A DNA stretch of 64,000 nucleotides from Pseudomonas viridiflava (GTDB lineage Bacteria; Pseudomonadota; Gammaproteobacteria; Pseudomonadales; Pseudomonadaceae), in the NCBI RefSeq assembly GCF_900601905.1, contig NZ_UWFA01000505.1, forward strand, positions 186,001 to 250,000. Direction: 5' to 3'. Shown in pieces: positions 24,861 through 33,991 of the stretch. How positions within the stretch are numbered: position 1 is the first letter of the stretch; every line of letters starts with the position of its first letter. The position numbers and the translations under genes were made by a program. Below the pieces are notes generated by a model. That model ran no database searches and was not told where the DNA came from. It saw only the letters and a list, made by a program, of their open reading frames with translations.

Positions 24861-26288
24861 ATGGTGACGCGGCGGCGTGCGGTGTTGGTTTTACTCGGTG
24901 CTTTGGTGATGGCTGGGTGCGATGACGCCCCGCGTTTCACTCAGGCAGAGCCGGGTGAAGCGCTGGCGGGCGGCAATGCGACGGTCAACAAACGTGATCG
25001 CAATGCGTTTTCCCTGCCCTCTGCCAACCTGTCGCCGGTTCGCCGCCTGGATTTCAGTGTCGGCAACAGTTTCTTTCGCAGTCCCTGGGTGATTGCCCCG
25101 GCAACCACCACGGCTCGCGACGGGCTGGGGCCGCTGTTCAATACCAACGCTTGTCAGAACTGCCACATCAAGGACGGTCGCGGCCACCCGCCTGAGCAGG
25201 ACGCCATCAATGCCGTTTCAACGCTGGTGCGTTTGTCGATCCCCGATGATCCGAGCCACGCTGAGCTGATCAAGAAGAATGGCGTTGTGCCCGAGCCGAC
25301 CTATGGCGGGCAACTGCAGGACATGGCCGTGCCCGGCGTCGCTCCGGAAGGCCGAGTGCGCATCGAGTATGAGCCGATGCCGATGCGCTTTCGTGATGGC
25401 TTTCAGGTCGAGCTGCGCAAGCCGACGCTGAGCATTACTCAGCTCGGTTATGGCCCGATGCACCCTGAAACCCGCGCTTCCGTTCGGGTCGCGCCACCGA
25501 TGATCGGCCTGGGTCTGCTGGAAGCCATCCCCGAGGCAGCGATTCTGGCCAATGCTGACCCGGACGACAAAGATGGCGACGGAATTACCGGGCGGCCCAA
25601 TTGGGTCTGGGATGACGCGATGCAGCAGGTGGCGCTGGGCCGATTTGGCTGGAAGGCCGGCCAACCCAATCTGAATCAGCAGAACGTGCACGCCTTTGCG
25701 GGTGACATGGGACTGACCACCCGCCTGAAAATGGCGGACGACTGCACGCCAGCGCAAACCGACTGCCTCGCGGCCCCCAACGGCAACGGCCCGGATGGCG
25801 AGCCCGAGGTCAGCGACAACATCTTGCGCCTCGTGCTGTTCTACAGCCGTAATCTGGCGGTGCCGGTCAGGCGCGACATCGAAAATCCACAGGTATTGGC
25901 TGGCAAAAATCTGTTCTACAAGGCAGGCTGCCAGCAATGTCATACGCCGCAGTTCAAGACGGGCCACGACGCCGCAGAACCGGAGCTCGCCGATCAAGTA
26001 ATTCGTCCTTACAGTGACCTGCTGCTGCACGACATGGGCGATGAATTGGCTGACAACCGCACCGAATTTCAGGCCACAGGGCGGGAATGGCGTACCCCTC
26101 CGCTCTGGGGCATAGGGCTGACCCAGACAGTCAGCGGCCACACCCAGTTTTTACACGACGGGCGCGCCCGTAATCTGCTTGAAGCGGTGCTCTGGCACGG
26201 CGGCGAAGCACAGGCTGCGCAGCGTCAGGTGCTGGCATTTGATGCCGAGCAACGCGCCGCACTGCTGGCGTTTCTGAATTCGTTATGA
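24861..26288 (+). CDS. Di-heme oxidoreductase lipoprotein (DUF1111, putative thiol oxidoreductase)
   Basis: A 475-residue periplasm-facing lipoprotein (lipobox VMAGC, Cys20). It has two c-type heme sites: CQNCH (Cys98, Cys101, His102) and CQQCH (Cys357, Cys360, His361). The fold is the MauG/cytochrome-c-peroxidase-like DUF1111 family. The substrate is unknown. In iron-regulated imelysin operons such a protein is thought to help oxidise or handle ferrous iron; that is inference. ATG 24861 is preferred over TTG 24855 because of spacing to AGGTTG. It is the first gene of a three-gene operon behind a Fur-type site. Confidence 0.88.
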   Translation: MVTRRRAVLVLLGALVMAGCDDAPRFTQAEPGEALAGGNATVNKRDRNAFSLPSANLSPVRRLDFSVGNSFFRSPWVIAPATTTARDGLGPLFNTNACQNCHIKDGRGHPPEQDAINAVSTLVRLSIPDDPSHAELIKKNGVVPEPTYGGQLQDMAVPGVAPEGRVRIEYEPMPMRFRDGFQVELRKPTLSITQLGYGPMHPETRASVRVAPPMIGLGLLEAIPEAAILANADPDDKDGDGITGRPNWVWDDAMQQVALGRFGWKAGQPNLNQQNVHAFAGDMGLTTRLKMADDCTPAQTDCLAAPNGNGPDGEPEVSDNILRLVLFYSRNLAVPVRRDIENPQVLAGKNLFYKAGCQQCHTPQFKTGHDAAEPELADQVIRPYSDLLLHDMGDELADNRTEFQATGREWRTPPLWGIGLTQTVSGHTQFLHDGRARNLLEAVLWHGGEAQAAQRQVLAFDAEQRAALLAFLNSL

Positions 26289-26321
26289 CGTCTTCCCTTT
26301 AAAAACTATAAGGAGCCGGAC

Positions 26322-27386
26322 ATGTTCCGCCCCAAGTTGCTATTCACCAGCCTTGCCGCGCTCGCTCTGGGCGCCTGCGCGCCAGCGGACCTGCAAGCGG
26401 TCACGTCCGCGTCCATCGCCCAGCAGGTAATCCTGCCAACCTACAGCCGCTGGGTTGATGCTGATCGTCAATTGGCCACCAGCGCGTTGGCGTTCTGTGC
26501 AGGCAAAACAGACTTGGCCAGCGCACGCGCCGATTTCCTGCACGCGCAAAAGACCTGGGCTGAACTGCAACCACTGCTGATCGGTCCACTGGCCGAGGGC
26601 AATCGCGCCTGGCAGGTGCAGTTCTGGCCAGACAAGAAAAACCTCGTCGGTCGTCAGGTCGAACAGTTGGTTACTGCACAGCCGCAGATCAGCGCCGAGG
26701 CCCTGGCCAAATCCAGCGTGGTGGTGCAAGGCTTGTCAGCCTACGAATACATTCTGTTCGATGCCGCCATCGACATGGCCAACGCCGAGCAAAAGGCGCG
26801 TTATTGCCCGCTACTCTCCGCGATTGGCGAACGCCAGAAAGCCCTGGCCGAGGAAATCCTCAGCAGCTGGAACAGCACCGACGGCATGCTCGCGCAGTTG
26901 AGCAAATTCCCTAACAAACGCTACGCCGATTCCCACGAAGCCATCGCCGAACTCCTGCGCGTGCAGGTCACCGCGCTGGACAGCCTGAAGAAAAAACTCG
27001 GCACGCCCCTGGGTCGCCAGAGCAAGGGCACGCCGCAACCGTTCCAGGCCGATGCGTGGCGCAGCAAATCGTCGCTGAGCAGCCTGGAAGCCAGTCTTGC
27101 CAGTGCCGAAACCGTCTGGTCAGGTGTCGACAACAAAGGGCTGCGTGGCCTGTTGCCCGCCGAGCAGAAACCGCTGGCCGAGAAGATCGACGCCGCTTAC
27201 GCTGCCAGTCGCAAATTGCTGTCTGCGCTGAAACCGCCACTGGCTGATCTGCTGGCCAGCGAAGAAGGCCGTCAGCAGCTCAACGCGTTCTACGACAGCC
27301 TGAATGTCGTGCATCGCCTGCACGAAGGCGAGCTGGCCAAGGCGCTGGGCATCCAGTTGGGCTTTAACGCCAACGACGGCGACTGA
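26322..27386 (+). CDS. Imelysin-family lipoprotein
   Basis: A 354-residue lipoprotein (lipobox LGAC, Cys19) of the imelysin fold. WAELQPLLIGPLAEGNRAW fits the family, and VVQGLSAYEYILFD occupies the position of the HxxE-bearing 'GYHAIE' helix but lacks the histidine: only SAYEYI remains. So this paralogue probably lacks the metal-site residue kept in icmP. GGAG lies before the ATG. It is cotranscribed with the di-heme and DUF1513 genes. A role in iron uptake with its partners is inferred from context. Confidence 0.85.
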   Translation: MFRPKLLFTSLAALALGACAPADLQAVTSASIAQQVILPTYSRWVDADRQLATSALAFCAGKTDLASARADFLHAQKTWAELQPLLIGPLAEGNRAWQVQFWPDKKNLVGRQVEQLVTAQPQISAEALAKSSVVVQGLSAYEYILFDAAIDMANAEQKARYCPLLSAIGERQKALAEEILSSWNSTDGMLAQLSKFPNKRYADSHEAIAELLRVQVTALDSLKKKLGTPLGRQSKGTPQPFQADAWRSKSSLSSLEASLASAETVWSGVDNKGLRGLLPAEQKPLAEKIDAAYAASRKLLSALKPPLADLLASEEGRQQLNAFYDSLNVVHRLHEGELAKALGIQLGFNANDGD

Positions 27387-27399
27387 TCAGAGGTAACCC

Positions 27400-28500
27400 A
27401 TGATGTTGCGACGCCAGGCCCTGGCCCTCGGAAGTCTGCTCCTCAGCGCCGCTACGCTGGGCGGCTGGACCCTCTTCAGGCAAAAAGGCAAAAGCCCGCT
27501 GCTGCTCTCGGCTCGTGATGACGGCGACGGCAAACATTACGCCGTGGGTTATCGCCTCGATGGCCAGCAAGTCTTTGCGACTCAGGTGGGCCTGCGCTGC
27601 CACGACATCATCAACCACCCGACCCTGAATCAGGCGCTGTTCGTGGCCCGTCGGCCGGGCACCGAAAGCTACCTGATTGATTTGAGTGACGGCCGTCTGT
27701 TGCAGACCATTACCTCGCAACCGAACCGACACTTTTACGGGCACGCCGTCATTCACGGCAGCGGCGAATGGCTGTACGCCACCGAGAATGACACCACAGA
27801 CCCAGGGCGCGGCCTGCTGGGGGTTTATCGCTTCGTCGATGGCCAATTGGTGCATTCAGGTGAAATCCCCACGCACGGTATCGGCCCGCATCAAGTGTCG
27901 TGGATGCCCGATGGCGAGACGCTGGTGGTAGCCAATGGCGGTATCCGCACCGAAGCCGAGAGCCGCGTTGAAATGAACCTCAACGCGATGCAGCCCAGCC
28001 TGGTGCTGATGCAGCGTGACGGCACGCTGCTGAGCAAGGAAACCCTCGGGCAATCGATGAACAGCGTGCGGCACCTGGGTATCGGTAGCGACGGCACTAT
28101 CGTTGCCGGTCAGCAGTTCATGGGGCCTTCCCATGAGTCCGCCGAGTTGCTGGCGATCAAGCGTCCAGGCCAGCCATTTCAGGCATTCCCGGTCGATGAT
28201 CAGCAGCTGGCCGCCATGGCTCATTACACCGCCAGCGTGGCAGTGCACAGCGAGCTGCGTCTGGTGGCGCTCACGGCCCCCCGAGGCAATCGCTTTTTCA
28301 TCTGGGACCTGGACAGCGGCGCCGTTCGTCTCGATGCCCCGTTGCCAGACTGCGCAGGGGTGGGCGCTGTAGCTGACGGCTTCGTGGTCACCTCCGGCCA
28401 GGGCCGCTGCCGTTTCTATGACTGCCGCAAGCCAGAGCTGGTCGCCACCCCGCTGGATTTGCCTGGGGGTCTTTGGGACAACCATCTGCATTTGGTGTGA
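27400..28500 (+). CDS. DUF1513 periplasmic beta-propeller protein
   Basis: A 366-residue protein with an N-terminal export signal (MMLRRQALALGSLLLSAATL; one Arg pair, possibly Tat-like). It is followed by WD40/YVTN-like repeats: GRLLQTITSQPNRHFYGHAV, WLYATENDTTDPGRGLLGVY, THGIGPHQVSWMPDG. This is the DUF1513 family regularly found at the end of imelysin-di-heme operons. It starts 13 bases after the imelysin stop. The biochemical role is unknown; several conserved His/Asp (HDIINH, GPHQV) could bind metal. Confidence 0.85.
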   Translation: MMLRRQALALGSLLLSAATLGGWTLFRQKGKSPLLLSARDDGDGKHYAVGYRLDGQQVFATQVGLRCHDIINHPTLNQALFVARRPGTESYLIDLSDGRLLQTITSQPNRHFYGHAVIHGSGEWLYATENDTTDPGRGLLGVYRFVDGQLVHSGEIPTHGIGPHQVSWMPDGETLVVANGGIRTEAESRVEMNLNAMQPSLVLMQRDGTLLSKETLGQSMNSVRHLGIGSDGTIVAGQQFMGPSHESAELLAIKRPGQPFQAFPVDDQQLAAMAHYTASVAVHSELRLVALTAPRGNRFFIWDLDSGAVRLDAPLPDCAGVGAVADGFVVTSGQGRCRFYDCRKPELVATPLDLPGGLWDNHLHLV

Positions 28501-28510
28501 GCACCCTGGA

Positions 28511-28603
28511 TGTTGGAGCGAGACTTGCCCGCGAAGAACGATTGCTGGCTGTGTCTGATACACCGCAGCAGCAACTTTTTCGCGTGTAAGCCTCGCTCCA
28601 ACA
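28511..28603. repeat. REP pair (BIME-like)
   Basis: TGTTGGAGCGAGACTTGCCC and GTGTAAGCCTCGCTCCAACA face each other just after the iron operon and may act as its transcript end. Confidence 0.85.
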
Positions 28604-28744
28604 CGCTTGAACTCGGTAGTCATGTAGGAAAACTCAACACGTCTTGAAATCCGGCTATTTGCTGTACCGGACAGGGTGAATCTCACGGTAATATCCGGCA
28701 ACGTCGTACGGTTGATTCAACCCGATTTTTCCAAGGATATGGAT

Positions 28745-29896
28745 ATGCTGCGTCGCCGGATGCTAATCATGTTGGGCGTTGTGTTGCTTGTCGTTCTGCT
28801 GCTTGCGGGCTACAAGGGTTTTTCAATCTATCAGCAGATTCAACAATTCTCCGCGCCCAAGCCACCCATCAGCGTGGCAGTAACCACCGTCAGTGAACGG
28901 CCATGGCAAAGTCGCCTGCCAGCGATCGGCACGCTCAAGGCTTTGCAGGGCGTTGACCTGAGTCTCGAAATCGCTGGCACTGTAAAGGCCGTTCAATTCG
29001 AGTCGGGGCAAAAAGTTCGTCTCGGCCAATCATTGCTGCAGATGGACAGCGATGTTGAAAAGGCCCTGCTGGGTACCGCGCAGGCTGACCTGGGACTTGC
29101 ACAGGTTGAATACGGACGCGGCAGCAGGCTGGTGGGCGATCAGGCGATTTCCCGGGGCGACTTCGACAAGCTCGCCGCGCAACTGAAAAAAGCCAGCGCC
29201 ACGGTTGCTCAGTTGAATGCCTCGCTGGCCAAAAAAAGCATTCTTGCGCCGTTCAGCGGCACCATCGGCATCCGTCAGGTGGACGTCGGGGACTACCTCG
29301 CCAGCGGCACAGTGATTGCCACGCTGCAGGACCTCAGCAGCCTGTATGTCGATTTCTACGTGCCGGAACAGTCACTGCCCAAGCTGGCGGTGGGCCAGAT
29401 CGCCCAGGTCAGTGTGGCTGCGTATCCGGAGCAGACCTTTGACGCGACCATCAGCGCCATCAACCCTAAAGTCGATGACGCCACTCGCAACGTACTGATT
29501 CGCGCCACCCTGCCCAACCCGCAAAGCACACTGCTACCCGGTATGTTTGCCAATCTGCAGGTGCTGTTGCCGGGGCCGAAAAGCCGGATTGTCCTGCCCG
29601 AAAGCGCCATCACCTACACCCTTTATGGCAACTCTGTGTATGTCGTGATCTCGAAAAAAACCGCTGACGGCCAAGCGCAAACCGATGGGAAGGGCCAGCC
29701 ACAGCTGGTTGTCGATCGCCGCTTCGTGGAGACCGGGGAGCGCCGCGACGGCCTGGTCATCATCAGCAAAGGCGTGCAGCCAGGCGAACAGGTCGTCAGT
29801 GGCGGCCAGCTCAAGCTTGATAACGGCGCGCACGTTGCCATCAGCGCAGACAAGACACTGCAAGCCGAACAGAACGGCCAGCCAAAAGCTGACTGA
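28745..29896 (+). CDS. mexV: RND efflux periplasmic adaptor, MexV type
   Basis: A 383-residue membrane fusion protein. An N-terminal transmembrane anchor (about residues 6-23) is followed by the barrel-sandwich motif LPAIGTLKALQGVDLSLEIA, an alpha-hairpin (ADLGLAQVEYGRGSRLV...), APFSGTIGIRQVDVGDYL and a membrane-proximal domain ending in GEQVVSGGQLKL. It links the inner-membrane pump to an outer-membrane channel; in P. aeruginosa MexVW uses OprM. ATG 28745 has AAGGA seven bases upstream; ATG 28739 is closer to the SD and less likely. No outer-membrane gene follows. The MexV name rests on position after the iron operon as well as family. Confidence 0.82.
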   Translation: MLRRRMLIMLGVVLLVVLLLAGYKGFSIYQQIQQFSAPKPPISVAVTTVSERPWQSRLPAIGTLKALQGVDLSLEIAGTVKAVQFESGQKVRLGQSLLQMDSDVEKALLGTAQADLGLAQVEYGRGSRLVGDQAISRGDFDKLAAQLKKASATVAQLNASLAKKSILAPFSGTIGIRQVDVGDYLASGTVIATLQDLSSLYVDFYVPEQSLPKLAVGQIAQVSVAAYPEQTFDATISAINPKVDDATRNVLIRATLPNPQSTLLPGMFANLQVLLPGPKSRIVLPESAITYTLYGNSVYVVISKKTADGQAQTDGKGQPQLVVDRRFVETGERRDGLVIISKGVQPGEQVVSGGQLKLDNGAHVAISADKTLQAEQNGQPKAD

Positions 29897-29909
29897 TCAA
29901 GGAACCCTC

Positions 29910-32900
29910 ATGGCTTTTACAGACCCGTTCATCCGCCGCCCGGTGCTCGCCACGGTGGTCAGCCTGCTGATCGTGCTGTTGGGTTTTCAGGCGTTCAGCA
30001 AATTGACCATTCGCCAGTACCCGCAGATGGAAAACGCCCTGATCACCGTGACCACCGCCTACCCCGGTGCCAACGCCGAGACCATCCAGGGCTATATCAC
30101 CCAACCACTGCAACAGAGTCTGGCCAGTGCCGAAGGCATCGATTACATGACGTCGGTCAGCCGGCAGAACTTCTCGGTCATTTCCATCTATGCGCGGATC
30201 GGCTCGGACAGCGACCGGCTGTTCACCGAACTGCTGGCCAAAGCCAACGAGGTGAAGAACAAGCTGCCTCAGGATGCCGAGGATCCGGTATTAAGCAAGG
30301 AAGCAGCCGACGCGTCGGCACTGATGTACGTCAGTTTCTACAGCTCCGAATTGAGCAACCCGCAGATCACTGATTATCTGTCACGCGTCATCCAGCCAAA
30401 ACTCGCAACCCTGCCCGGGATGGCCGAAGCGCAGATCCTCGGCAACCAGGTGTTCGCCATGCGCCTGTGGCTGGACCCGGTACGTCTGGCTGGCTTCGGC
30501 CTGACCGCGGCGGATGTCACCGATGCGGTGCGCCGCTACAACTTCCTCGCGGCCGCCGGTGAAGTCAAAGGTGAGTACGTGGTCACCTCGATCAATGCCA
30601 GCACCGACCTGAAATCCGCTGAGGCCTTTGCCGCCATTCCTCTCAAAACGGCGGGCGACAGTCGCGTGCTGCTCGGTGACGTGGCCCGAGTGGAGATGGG
30701 CGCCGAGAACTACGACACGGTCAGCTCCTTTGATGGCATCCCGTCGGTGTACATCGCGATCAAGGGCACGCCCAGCTCCAATCCGCTGGATGTGATCAAG
30801 GAAGTGCGGCGCATCATGCCCGAGCTGGAAAGCCAGTTGCCACCGGGGCTCAAGGTTTCCATTGCCTACGACGCAACACTGTTCATCCAGGCGTCGATCA
30901 GCGAGGTCGTCAAGACCCTGATCGAGGCCGTATTGATCGTCATAGTCGTGGTCTTTCTGTTTCTCGGTGCGTTGCGCTCGGTGCTGATCCCGGTCATCAC
31001 AATTCCGCTGTCCATGGTCGGCGTGCTGTTTTTCATGCAGCTGATGGGTTACTCCATCAATCTGCTGACGTTGCTGGCCATGGTGTTGGCCATCGGTCTG
31101 GTGGTGGACGACGCCATCGTCGTGGTGGAAAACATTCACCGGCACATTGAAGAAGGCAAAACCCCTTTTGACGCGGCCATTGAAGGGGCGCGAGAGATCG
31201 CCATGCCGGTGGTCTCGATGACGGTCACTCTGGCGGCAGTCTATGCACCGATCGGTTTTCTGGAGGGGCTGACCGGCGCACTGTTCAAGGAGTTCGCCCT
31301 GACCCTCGCCGGAGCGGTCGTGATTTCAGGCATCGTCGCGCTGACCCTGTCACCGATGATGTGCGCCCTGTTGCTGCGTCATGACGAAAATCCCAGCGGG
31401 CTGTCGCACAAACTTGACCAATTGTTCGAGCGCCTCAAACGGCGTTACCAGAGCATGCTGCATGGCACCCTCAACACGCGCCCGGTGGTGCTGGTGTTCG
31501 CCCTGATCATTCTGTGCCTGATCCCTGTGCTGCTTAAGTTCACCAAGTCGGAACTGGCTCCGGATGAAGATCAGGGCATCATTTTCATGATGGCGACCTC
31601 GCCGCAGCCCACCAACCTCAACTACATCAACCGTTACACCGATGAGTTCATCAAGATCTTCAAAGAGTTTCCCGAGTACTACTCCTCATTCCAGATCAAC
31701 GGATTCAACGGGGTGCAGACGGGCATTGGCGGCTTCCTGCTGAAGCCCTGGGATGAACGCAGTCGCACACAGATGGAGATTCTTCCCGAGGTTCAGGCAC
31801 GACTGGCCGACATCAGCGGCCTGCAAATCTTTGGTTTCAACCTGCCATCGTTGCCGGGGACTGGCGAAGGTCTGCCCTTCCAGTTCGTGGTCAATACCGC
31901 CAACGACTACGCGTCGCTGCTGCAAGTGGTCGAGCGCATCAAGGCCCGCGCGACGCAGTCAGGGAAGTTTGCTTTTCTCGATATCGACCTGGCATTCGAC
32001 AAACCGGAAGTCGTGGTGGAAATCGACCGGGCCAAGGCTGCTCAGGTTGGCGTTTCCATGCAGGACCTGGGTGGTACGCTGGCAACCCTGCTGGGCGAGG
32101 CGGAAATCAACCGGTTCACCATTGAAGGCCGCAGCTACAAGGTGATTGCTCAGGTCGAGCGGCCTTACCGGGACAACCCAGGCTGGCTGAACAACTACTA
32201 CGTGCGTAGCAGCGATGGTCAGTTGCTGGCCCTGTCGACCCTGATCAACGTCAGCGACCGGGCGCGACCGCGGCAGCTCAATCAGTTCCAGCAGCTCAAC
32301 TCGGCGATCATTCAGGGCTTCCCCATCGTCAGCATGGGTGAAGCGATTGACACTATCCGGCAGATCGCCAGCGAGGAAGCACCTGCCGGCTATGCCTATG
32401 ACTACGCAGGCGCCTCACGGCAGTATGTGCAGGAAGGCAGCGCCTTGTGGGTGACCTTCGCGCTGGCACTGGCGATTATTTTCCTGGTGCTGGCGGCCCA
32501 GTTTGAAAGTTTCAGGGACCCGCTGGTCATTCTGGTCACGGTTCCGCTGTCGATATGCGGCGCATTGATCCCACTGTTCCTCGGCTTTTCGAGCCTGAAC
32601 ATTTACACCCAGGTCGGGCTGGTGACCTTGATCGGTTTGATCAGCAAGCACGGCATCCTGATCGTCGAGTTCGCCAATCAGCTGCGTCGAGACAAAGGCC
32701 TGTCGGCCAGAGAGGCAGTAGAACAGGCTGCGGCAATTCGCCTGCGTCCGGTGTTGATGACAACGGCCGCCATGGTCTTCGGCATGGTGCCGCTGATCCT
32801 GGCCAGCGGAGCTGGCGCGGTCAGCCGTTTTGATATCGGTATGGTGATTGCTACAGGGATGTCTGTCGGTACGTTGTTCACGCTGTTCGTGCTGCCCTGC

Positions 32901-32978
32901 GTGTACACCCTGCTTGCGGCACCTGACCGCACGCCGACCGCGGAGCCCGATCCAGATCAAGCCGCCCGGCGTGGCTGA
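29910..32978 (+). CDS. mexW: RND multidrug efflux transporter, MexW type
   Basis: A 1022-residue AcrB-like proton/drug antiporter with 12 helices and two large periplasmic loops. TM1 starts MAFTDPFIRRPVLATVVSL. TM4 carries the proton relay Asp pair in GLVVDDAIVVVENIHRH, and the TM10 region has GLISKHGILIVEFANQLR. ATG 29910 follows AAGGAA and lies 13 bases after the mexV stop. MexVW exports fluoroquinolones, tetracycline, chloramphenicol, erythromycin and dyes in P. aeruginosa; the spectrum here is inferred. A terminator lies 14 bases after the stop. Confidence 0.85.
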   Translation: MAFTDPFIRRPVLATVVSLLIVLLGFQAFSKLTIRQYPQMENALITVTTAYPGANAETIQGYITQPLQQSLASAEGIDYMTSVSRQNFSVISIYARIGSDSDRLFTELLAKANEVKNKLPQDAEDPVLSKEAADASALMYVSFYSSELSNPQITDYLSRVIQPKLATLPGMAEAQILGNQVFAMRLWLDPVRLAGFGLTAADVTDAVRRYNFLAAAGEVKGEYVVTSINASTDLKSAEAFAAIPLKTAGDSRVLLGDVARVEMGAENYDTVSSFDGIPSVYIAIKGTPSSNPLDVIKEVRRIMPELESQLPPGLKVSIAYDATLFIQASISEVVKTLIEAVLIVIVVVFLFLGALRSVLIPVITIPLSMVGVLFFMQLMGYSINLLTLLAMVLAIGLVVDDAIVVVENIHRHIEEGKTPFDAAIEGAREIAMPVVSMTVTLAAVYAPIGFLEGLTGALFKEFALTLAGAVVISGIVALTLSPMMCALLLRHDENPSGLSHKLDQLFERLKRRYQSMLHGTLNTRPVVLVFALIILCLIPVLLKFTKSELAPDEDQGIIFMMATSPQPTNLNYINRYTDEFIKIFKEFPEYYSSFQINGFNGVQTGIGGFLLKPWDERSRTQMEILPEVQARLADISGLQIFGFNLPSLPGTGEGLPFQFVVNTANDYASLLQVVERIKARATQSGKFAFLDIDLAFDKPEVVVEIDRAKAAQVGVSMQDLGGTLATLLGEAEINRFTIEGRSYKVIAQVERPYRDNPGWLNNYYVRSSDGQLLALSTLINVSDRARPRQLNQFQQLNSAIIQGFPIVSMGEAIDTIRQIASEEAPAGYAYDYAGASRQYVQEGSALWVTFALALAIIFLVLAAQFESFRDPLVILVTVPLSICGALIPLFLGFSSLNIYTQVGLVTLIGLISKHGILIVEFANQLRRDKGLSAREAVEQAAAIRLRPVLMTTAAMVFGMVPLILASGAGAVSRFDIGMVIATGMSVGTLFTLFVLPCVYTLLAAPDRTPTAEPDPDQAARRG

Positions 32979-32992
32979 ACACCGGATACAAC

Positions 32993-33015
32993 AAGGCCCC
33001 AATGATGGGGCCTTT
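32993..33015. terminator. Terminator between convergent mexW and the ColR-regulated operon
   Basis: AAGGCCCC-AATGA-TGGGGCCTT, a perfect stem with short A and T tracts, so it may serve both strands. Confidence 0.8.
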
Positions 33016-33042
33016 GAGTCGATAGAGCGGGAACTGGAAGGA

Positions 33043-33270
33043 TCAGCGCTGGACTGTTGTGCCTTGCGCCAAACCGAACATCAACAACAGCAGGTCATGA
33101 CTCGGCTGCACCGAATCCTGAGCCTTGGCGACCCGAGGCAAAGGACAATGTCCCTGACCGTGCTGGGCGCTTAATACCTGAGTGCCGGGTTCTTCCCACG
33201 CGGCCATCGCTACGGATGCAACAGCCAATGCGCCGAGAATGAACAAACCTCGTGCCATTTCTAGCTTCAT
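33043..33270 (-). CDS. Small secreted protein, last gene of the ColR-type operon
   Basis: A 75-residue protein I do not recognise. MKLEMARGLFILGALAVASV followed by AMA-AWEE is a clear signal peptide (cleavage about residue 23), leaving about 50 residues with a single Cys (GHCPLPR) and a hydrophobic end. The start codon shares its A with the stop of the InaA-like gene (TAATG), so it is coupled to that operon. Being behind a ColR box suggests an envelope function. Confidence 0.65.
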   Translation of the reverse strand: MKLEMARGLFILGALAVASVAMAAWEEPGTQVLSAQHGQGHCPLPRVAKAQDSVQPSHDLLLLMFGLAQGTTVQR

Positions 33271-33986
33271 TAGTCTAAACCCTTGATAGCGCTGCCAAAC
33301 GCCGCCTCGTAAAAGTAGACTAACTTGTTCCAATCTGCAGCTTTGAACGACGAGTGGCGGCGCAATTGCAGCATGTCATGACGAGCGGCAGCGACGGCAG
33401 TCAGTCGACGGCGGCATTTCTCCAGATCCAGCAACGCAACCTCGGCCCGAGCGTTGCGCCCTTCGCCGACGACACGCACAAATACATGCTTGATATACAG
33501 GCAACTGTGCTGCCAGCGGCCACGATGCATGCGGGCGAGGGTCGTGGCCAATTCTTTTAGCAACTGCTCGTGTAGCGCTTCGCCATACTGCTCTGGCCCA
33601 CCTGCTGCGTACCAATCGTCCAGTTCCTCAAAACCCTCCAGCGCTTCGGTGACCAAGAGCGCGCGCCACTCCTGGCGTTCATCCCGCTTGGCACCACAGA
33701 ACACCATTCGAGGCACGCCCACAGCCAGCTTGCCCAAACCCAGCAGTGCATCACGCTCTCTCAGGACTGTCGGGCGGCCGAATGGATGCAACCAGCTGCG
33801 ATAGGTGTGACCGACCTGACGTTTAACGTAAAGCAGCTGCCCGGCTTCACTGAATATGCGCTGCACACCGCTTTCTCCACCCCGGCGCTGATTGGGCTCT
33901 TCAACCCATTCGCCGTGCTGGCCCCAGAAGAAGTCAAAATCACGGCCTTGCGATTCCGTGGGCTTGATGACTGCCTGCACGCCCAT
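33270..33986 (-). CDS. inaA: InaA-like lipopolysaccharide kinase family protein
   Basis: A 238-residue member of the LPS-core kinase/InaA family with a protein-kinase-like fold: LLYVKRQVGHTYRSWLHPFG holds the ATP Lys region, ATTLARMHRGRWQHSCLYIKH resembles the catalytic loop, and VALLDLEKCRR supplies the DxE metal site. It probably phosphorylates a sugar or lipid of the cell envelope. ATG 33986 has AGAGG upstream; the start lies five bases after the methyltransferase stop. ColR control of inaA-type genes is known in Pseudomonas. Confidence 0.82.
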   Translation of the reverse strand: MGVQAVIKPTESQGRDFDFFWGQHGEWVEEPNQRRGGESGVQRIFSEAGQLLYVKRQVGHTYRSWLHPFGRPTVLRERDALLGLGKLAVGVPRMVFCGAKRDERQEWRALLVTEALEGFEELDDWYAAGGPEQYGEALHEQLLKELATTLARMHRGRWQHSCLYIKHVFVRVVGEGRNARAEVALLDLEKCRRRLTAVAAARHDMLQLRRHSSFKAADWNKLVYFYEAAFGSAIKGLD

Positions 33987-33991
33987 TTGAT

